36,235 bases of DNA from Arthrobacter sp. cf158 (GTDB lineage: Bacteria; Actinomycetota; Actinomycetes; Actinomycetales; Micrococcaceae). The stretch lies in the NCBI RefSeq assembly GCF_900106835.1, contig NZ_FNNR01000001.1, forward strand, positions 1 through 36,235. The letters run 5' to 3'. A program made the position numbers and the translations under genes. The notes under the pieces are model-generated. The model worked only from the letters and a program-made list of their open reading frames with translations. It did not search any database and had not been told where the DNA came from. Below are positions 31,818 to 36,235 of this stretch, piece after piece. Each line of letters begins with the position of its first letter. Positions within the stretch are counted from its first letter, which is position 1.

Positions 31818-32903
31818 GTGGCGGATTCACAGGAGAAAACCGAGCAGGCCACGGACAAACGCATGCGCGAGGTCCGGGAGAAGGGCCAGCTCTCCAGGTC
31901 GCAGGACCTCATGGCGTGGCTGGCTGTGGGTGCCGCTGCCGCGATGCTTCCGGCCACCATTGACCACGCTTCCAACGCCGCCGTGGACCAATTGTTCACG
32001 GTGAAGAGCGTCATTGCTGAGCCCGAGCCCGCCAAAGCTGTTGCAGCACTGGAAGCGGGGCTGGGTTCCTTGGCTGGAATCCTGGGGCCGTTGCTGCTGG
32101 TTGTCACGGTGGTGGTGTTGGCGGGATCGGCCTTGCAGGGTGGCATCCGTTTCAAGAAGTTCCGTGCGGAGTTCGAGCATTTCAACCTGCTCGCGGGCTT
32201 CAAGAGGATGTTTGGTGGCCAGGCACTTTGGGGAGGTGTCAAAGCGTTGCTGAAGACCGCCGTCGTGGGTCTTGTCCTCTACGCCGTGGTGCAGGGGCTG
32301 ATGCCCGTGCTGTTGACGGCCGGCGGGCTCCCCGTGGCCGGTGTGCTGGCTGCCGCTGCCGGCGGAATCGGTGCGCTCATCCAGTTCGCCGTAGCTGCGG
32401 GCTTAGTGTTGGCTGCCGCGGACATTTTTGTGGTGATGCGCCGCAACCGCAAGAAGACCCGGATGTCCAAAAAAGAAGTCCAGGACGAGAACAAGAACAC
32501 CGACGGTGATCCCCTCATCAAATCGCAGCGACGCTCGCGCCAACTCAGCATGAGCCGCAACCGCATGATCGGCGCGATCGGGGACGCCGATGTGGTGCTG
32601 GTCAACCCGACGCACGTGGCAGTTGCGTTGAAGTACGACGCCGGCAAATCGGCACCACGCGTCGTGGCCAAGGGCTCCGGGCTGATCGCTGCCCGCATCA
32701 GGGAAGAAGCCGAGACCAAAGGAGTGCCCATGGTCCAGGACATCCCCCTGGCGCGGGCCCTGCACTCGGCGTGCGAGCTGGGCCAGGAGATTCCGGTTGA
32801 GCTGTACCGCTCGGTTGCGGCAGTCCTGGCATTCGTGATGTCGCTCAAAACGCGGGGCACTGCACGGGGGATTCATCAGATGAGAGAGAGCTTCCAGCCA
32901 TGA
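31818..32903 (+). CDS. flhB: Flagellar export switch protein FlhB
   Basis: The 361-aa protein that switches export from hook to filament substrates after FliK binding. N-terminal EKTEQATDKRMREVREKGQL, four membrane segments, and the self-cleavage motif NPTH (263-266, VLVNPTHVAVALKYD). It starts at GTG 31818 directly after the fliR stop. ATGA overlap with flhA. Confidence 0.97.
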   Translation: MADSQEKTEQATDKRMREVREKGQLSRSQDLMAWLAVGAAAAMLPATIDHASNAAVDQLFTVKSVIAEPEPAKAVAALEAGLGSLAGILGPLLLVVTVVVLAGSALQGGIRFKKFRAEFEHFNLLAGFKRMFGGQALWGGVKALLKTAVVGLVLYAVVQGLMPVLLTAGGLPVAGVLAAAAGGIGALIQFAVAAGLVLAAADIFVVMRRNRKKTRMSKKEVQDENKNTDGDPLIKSQRRSRQLSMSRNRMIGAIGDADVVLVNPTHVAVALKYDAGKSAPRVVAKGSGLIAARIREEAETKGVPMVQDIPLARALHSACELGQEIPVELYRSVAAVLAFVMSLKTRGTARGIHQMRESFQP

Positions 32904-34951
32904 GCAATAACAAGTTCGCCCGGCTTTCGGTGCCGGTGGGAATTGTGGGCATCGTCCTGCTGCTGGTTGTTCCCCTGCCGGCGCCCCTGCTGGACTTCCT
33001 GATTGTCTGCAACATCCTGCTGGCACTCCTGATCCTGCTCACCAGCATGTTCGTGAAGAAGCCGCTGGATTTCTCGGTGTTCCCTTCGCTGCTGCTCGTT
33101 GCCACCCTGTTCCGGCTGGGACTGAACGTGGCCTCCACGCGGTTGGTGCTGGGCCAAGGTTTCGCCGGCCAGGTCATCGAGGCTTTCGGCAAGGTCACCG
33201 TGGGCGGCTCGCTGATCATAGGTGCAGTGGTGTTCCTCATCCTGGTGGTCATCCAGTTTGTGGTGGTCACCAAGGGTGCTGAACGTGTTGCCGAGGTGGG
33301 TGCACGCTTCACCCTGGATGCCATGCCGGGCAAGCAGATGGCCATTGATGCGGACCTCAACGCCGGACTCATCACGGACGCCCAAGCCCGTAAACGTCGT
33401 GCCGAAGTCTCTGCGGAAGCCGACTTCTACGGCGCAATGGACGGTGCTTCCAAGTTCGTGAAGGGCGATGCCATCGCGGGCATCATCATTATCATCATCA
33501 ACTTCGTAGGCGGTATCGCCATCGGTGTGCTGCAGCGCGGCATGGATGCCGGCGATGCCCTGAACACCTATGGCCTCCTGACCATGGGTGATGGCCTGGT
33601 CACCCAGATTCCAGCCCTGCTCATGGCTGTCTCCACCGGCATGATCGTCACCCGCTCCAATGCCGAAGAGGACATGGGCCGTACGGCTTCCTCACAACTG
33701 ATGCAGTCGCCCAACGCCCTGTTGATCGCCGGGCTGGCCGCCGGAAGCATGGCCCTCATTCCGGGCATGCCCATCCTTCCGTTCGTGGTGGTGGGAGCGC
33801 TGCTGGTTCTCGCCTCGCGCCGGGTAGCCAGCCAGCAGAAGCTCCAGGCGGAGGCCCAGGAAGCGGAGAGCGCTGCCTCAGTGATGGGGGAGGAAGATCC
33901 CAACGAGCGGCTCATGGAGGACATGCGCGTCCACCCCGTGGAGATCCTGCTGGCTCCGGACCTGGTGGACATCGTGTCCGGCGCCTCCGATGACCTGCTG
34001 GCCCGCGTCCGGTCACTCCGCCACAAGATCGCGATGGAACTCGGACTCGTGGTTCCGCCCGTACGTACCCGCGATGCCATGGACCTGCCGCCGTCCACCT
34101 ACGCCATCCGCATCGCCGGCGTCGAGGCCGGAAGGGGAGTGGCGCCGTCGGGCAAGCTGCTCGCCTTGGGCGAATTCCTGGACGCCCTTCCCGGAACCGC
34201 CACCATAGAACCCGTGTTTGGCCTGTCCGGCAAATGGGTTCCCACGGAGATGCGGCACAGCGCCGAAATGACCGGGGCCACCGTGATCGACCGTGTATCC
34301 GTGCTGGTCACACACCTGTCCTCGATCATCTCGGCCAATGCAGCCCGGCTCCTCACCCGCGAAGACGTCCGAGTGCTCACGGAAGGCGTCCGCAAGCAGA
34401 GCCCGTCTGCCGTGGAGGAACTGACGCCAAGTCTGATGTCCTTGGCCGAAATCCAGCGCGTGCTGCAGGGCCTCCTGGACGAGCAGGTCCCCATCAACGA
34501 TCTCCCGCGGATTTACGAGGCACTCGCGCTGCGGGCCAAGGTGTCCACCGATCCGGAGGCACTCATCGAGTCTGCGCGTCACGCCCTGGGGCCGGTGCTG
34601 GCCAACAAGTACCTCGACGGCGCGGTGCTCAACGTGATCATGATCGATCCTCTGCTGGAACAGTCCATGCTGGAGGACATGCGTCCGGCAGAAGGCGGAA
34701 CGCAAATCGTCATGGGGCAAGCCAAGCTCGACGCCGTCCTCACGTCGCTTAAGTCGGCGGTGGAGGGTGCTGCCGCTGCCGGCAGGGAAGCCGTGCTGGT
34801 GTGCGCCCCCGCTTTGCGGCCCGCCATCCACCGGCTGGTTGCTGCTCCCGAAGGCGGAGTCCCTGTCCTGTCGTACCGGGAAGTGACGTCAGCAAACATC
34901 CGCATCGAAACAGTGGGGGTGGTCCGCTATGCAGAAGCGCTTCAAGCTTAG
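32900..34951 (+). CDS. flhA: Flagellar export protein FlhA
   Basis: The 683-aa export-gate protein: eight membrane helices in the N-terminal half and a cytoplasmic substrate-docking domain. Signature: ARFTLDAMPGKQMAIDADLN (FHIPEP region) then DFYGAMDGASKFVKGDAIAG. The C-domain includes HLSSIISANAARLLTREDVR. It is standard in length. Its last 23 bases overlap the flhF-like gene. Confidence 0.97.
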   Translation: MSNNKFARLSVPVGIVGIVLLLVVPLPAPLLDFLIVCNILLALLILLTSMFVKKPLDFSVFPSLLLVATLFRLGLNVASTRLVLGQGFAGQVIEAFGKVTVGGSLIIGAVVFLILVVIQFVVVTKGAERVAEVGARFTLDAMPGKQMAIDADLNAGLITDAQARKRRAEVSAEADFYGAMDGASKFVKGDAIAGIIIIIINFVGGIAIGVLQRGMDAGDALNTYGLLTMGDGLVTQIPALLMAVSTGMIVTRSNAEEDMGRTASSQLMQSPNALLIAGLAAGSMALIPGMPILPFVVVGALLVLASRRVASQQKLQAEAQEAESAASVMGEEDPNERLMEDMRVHPVEILLAPDLVDIVSGASDDLLARVRSLRHKIAMELGLVVPPVRTRDAMDLPPSTYAIRIAGVEAGRGVAPSGKLLALGEFLDALPGTATIEPVFGLSGKWVPTEMRHSAEMTGATVIDRVSVLVTHLSSIISANAARLLTREDVRVLTEGVRKQSPSAVEELTPSLMSLAEIQRVLQGLLDEQVPINDLPRIYEALALRAKVSTDPEALIESARHALGPVLANKYLDGAVLNVIMIDPLLEQSMLEDMRPAEGGTQIVMGQAKLDAVLTSLKSAVEGAAAAGREAVLVCAPALRPAIHRLVAAPEGGVPVLSYREVTSANIRIETVGVVRYAEALQA

Positions 34952-35906
34952 TGGCGCATCCCTGGAAGCCATCAGGGCCAAAGCACTTCAGCAGTACGGG
35001 CCAGGAGCCAGGATTGTTGCTGCGGAGAAGGTCACCAATCCGGGCATTGCAGGGTTGTTCGCCGCAGCCAGGTTCGAGGCAACGGTGGAGGTGGCGGAAG
35101 TTCCCTCGGCGGGTACTGAGTCGCCGCCTCCCGCAGCATCCAGCCCCGCGCTCGAGCTTCATGGCCCCGCGCACGAGCTTCATGGCCCCGCCATTGCGGC
35201 CCTCCTGGAGCGTGCCGACGCCGCCGAACTTGAGCTTCACAAGCCCGCCCCTGCTCCAGTCTCCACCGCATCCCCGGACTTCGCAGGCCTGCTGGAACAA
35301 CTGGGCAAGGAACTCCAACCAGCATCGCCGGCGCCCACCATGCCGGCTGGGGTGGCGTTGCCGACGTCGAACGCTGTTCCCGTTCCCGTCTCTGTTCCTG
35401 TCCCCATGACGGGCGCCGGCAACCTCGTCGTCCTCCTCGGCCTGGGCGACGACGCCCTGGGACCGGCCCTGGAAATGTCCATCGCGGCAGGCGGCTCCGA
35501 CGTCCGCACCGCAGGCCAGCTCAGTGCCTACGGCCACCTCCATGTGCAAGGCCGTCACAGCGCGACGGCGGCACGCGCCCAAGCCGTGCTGACCGGGCAA
35601 ACCGTGGTGGTTGCGTTCGGACTCGGCCGCCCCCGTGACGTGCCGGCGGCCGTGGCCCACATCGCAAGCCTCGCGGCCGACCAGCTGTGGATCGTCGCCG
35701 ACGCACGGCGCAAGGCAGAAGACAGCAAAATCTGGGTACAGGCATTGCAGGACATGCTTGCCGGCGAGTCCGTGGCCGTGGACGCCCTCGCGGTGATCGG
35801 CGCCTCGGAAACGTCGACGCCGGAAACGGTGGACACTCTGGGCATCCCTGTCGGTTGGGTGGACGGCAATCCGGCCACAGCACCGGCCATAGGAAAGGTA
35901 CATTGA
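34929..35906 (+). CDS. FlhF-like protein lacking the GTPase P-loop
   Basis: The 325-aa protein lies where flhF does in Gram-positives. The first ~55 residues fit the FlhF N-domain: KRFKLSGASLEAIRAKALQQ then YGPGARIVAAEKVTNPGIAG and FEATVEV. A Pro/Ala-rich linker with ELHGPA repeats follows. The C-domain begins NLVVLLGLGDDALGPALEM: where FlhF has GPTGVGKTTT, this has GLGDDALGP (171-179), so the nucleotide-binding loop is gone. The remaining fold (QLSAYGHLH, TLGIPVGWVDG) looks kept, and codon usage and frame are intact, so it is a functional pseudo-enzyme candidate rather than a pseudogene. Confidence 0.72.
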   Translation: MQKRFKLSGASLEAIRAKALQQYGPGARIVAAEKVTNPGIAGLFAAARFEATVEVAEVPSAGTESPPPAASSPALELHGPAHELHGPAIAALLERADAAELELHKPAPAPVSTASPDFAGLLEQLGKELQPASPAPTMPAGVALPTSNAVPVPVSVPVPMTGAGNLVVLLGLGDDALGPALEMSIAAGGSDVRTAGQLSAYGHLHVQGRHSATAARAQAVLTGQTVVVAFGLGRPRDVPAAVAHIASLAADQLWIVADARRKAEDSKIWVQALQDMLAGESVAVDALAVIGASETSTPETVDTLGIPVGWVDGNPATAPAIGKVH

Positions 35907-35910
35907 AAGC

Positions 35911-36153
35911 ATGTTGGTACTGACGCGTAAGCCGGGCGAAAAGATCATGATCGGGGACGACATCGTCATCACGGTCATGGAAGGGCGCGGCGACGGCGTT
36001 CGGATCGGAATCGAGGCTCCACGGGGTGTGTCCATCCAACGGAGCGAAGTAGTGGCGGCCATCGCCGCGGCCAACCTCGCTGCCACCCAGACGGGTCCCG
36101 ACGCCGAGAACCTCCTGGCAGCCCTCCGCCCCCCTGCCCCCACCACCGACTAG
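35911..36153 (+). CDS. csrA: Carbon storage regulator CsrA
   Basis: An RNA-binding dimer that blocks translation at GGA sites. The 80-aa product begins MLVLTRKPGEKIMIGDDIVI and keeps the RNA-contact residues L4, R6 and R44 (SIQRSEV). The C-terminal ~25 residues are an Ala/Pro-rich tail. Four bases separate it from the flhF-like gene, so it is co-transcribed with the late export genes. Its antagonist FliW is encoded at the other end of the locus. Confidence 0.96.
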   Translation: MLVLTRKPGEKIMIGDDIVITVMEGRGDGVRIGIEAPRGVSIQRSEVVAAIAAANLAATQTGPDAENLLAALRPPAPTTD

Positions 36154-36156
36154 CAC

Positions 36157-36235
36157 CCTCTCTCACCTTTCGTCGGTTTTTGGCCGATCCTCTCTCACCG
36201 TTGGTGGGTTTTTGGGTGATCCTCTCTCACCGTTG
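36157..36235. repeat. 32-bp tandem repeat array, cut by the window edge
   Basis: Two full units (36157-36188, 36189-36220) and 15 bases of a third begin CCTCTCTCACC and contain GGTTTTTGG. The units are contiguous, with no spacer, so it is not a CRISPR. CACC-GTT-GGTG followed by GGTTTTT in each later unit could act as a weak terminator for the csrA operon. Confidence 0.85.

Noticed and set aside
34929..35906. Calling the flhF-like gene a pseudogene
   Set aside because: The frame is intact over 325 codons, starts inside flhA and leads directly into csrA; only the P-loop is lost.
36157..36235. CRISPR array
   Set aside because: The 32-bp units are directly adjacent with no unique spacers, and no cas gene is visible.
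1..36235. tRNA, rRNA, riboswitch or IS element
   Set aside because: No cloverleaf, rRNA segment, transposase or terminal inverted repeats flanked by target duplication were recognised by eye.

Overview
The window is a high-GC stretch from an actinobacterium. The family content suggests a Micrococcaceae member of the Arthrobacter / Paenarthrobacter / Pseudarthrobacter type: an HNH nuclease C-terminus of the 13E12/DUF222 kind, many GTG/TTG starts, a FliA-type flagellar regulon without outer-membrane ring genes, and micro-tandem repeats at gene ends. The genus is an inference; the presence of a Gram-positive-type flagellar locus is read directly from the genes.

Layout. Positions 1-6200 are accessory: a partial HNH nuclease, a 25/26-bp tandem array, a type I methionine aminopeptidase divergent from a small XRE regulator, an XRE-cupin regulator divergent from a thioredoxin-reductase-like flavoprotein (with a clear palindrome between them), an MmyB-type XRE regulator divergent from a cupin protein, an aldo/keto reductase and a 70-aa unknown protein. 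A strong hairpin at 6243-6270 closes this part.

Positions 6287-36153 are a nearly complete flagellar locus. On the minus strand lie flgN-flgK-flgL-fliW. On the plus strand lie fliC, fliD-fliS-(fliT-like), then an insertion of two metabolic genes (M20 amidohydrolase, minus; cyclodeaminase-like FTCD_C protein, plus). Next come flgB-flgC-fliE-fliF-fliG-fliH-fliI-fliJ-NlpC/P60 hydrolase-fliK-flgD-flgE, then flbD-motA-motB, then fliM-fliN-fliO-fliP-fliQ-fliR-flhB-flhA-(flhF-like)-csrA. Most junctions overlap by 1-26 bases, so translation is probably coupled. A 32-bp tandem repeat begins just after csrA and runs off the window.

How it works together. Five sites share CCTAACG (once CCTTACG) followed at fixed distance by GCCGATAG or a close variant. 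This is the spacing and -10 of FliA/SigD (sigma-28) promoters, and they precede flgN (minus), fliC, flgB, flbD and fliM. No sigma gene is in the window, so the factor must be encoded elsewhere. A second layer is post-transcriptional: fliW and csrA sit at the two ends of the locus, and the fliC and flgB leaders each carry a hairpin with CGGA in the loop plus a second GGA near the ribosome binding site, the layout of CsrA targets. The most unusual protein features are a FlhF homologue that has lost its P-loop, an NlpC/P60 hydrolase where FlgJ would be expected, and a FliK whose N-terminal half has five 48-bp units with conserved inverted-repeat ends. No distal-rod FlgF/FlgG, FlhG, FlgA, FlgM, sigma factor or chemotaxis gene is seen here.
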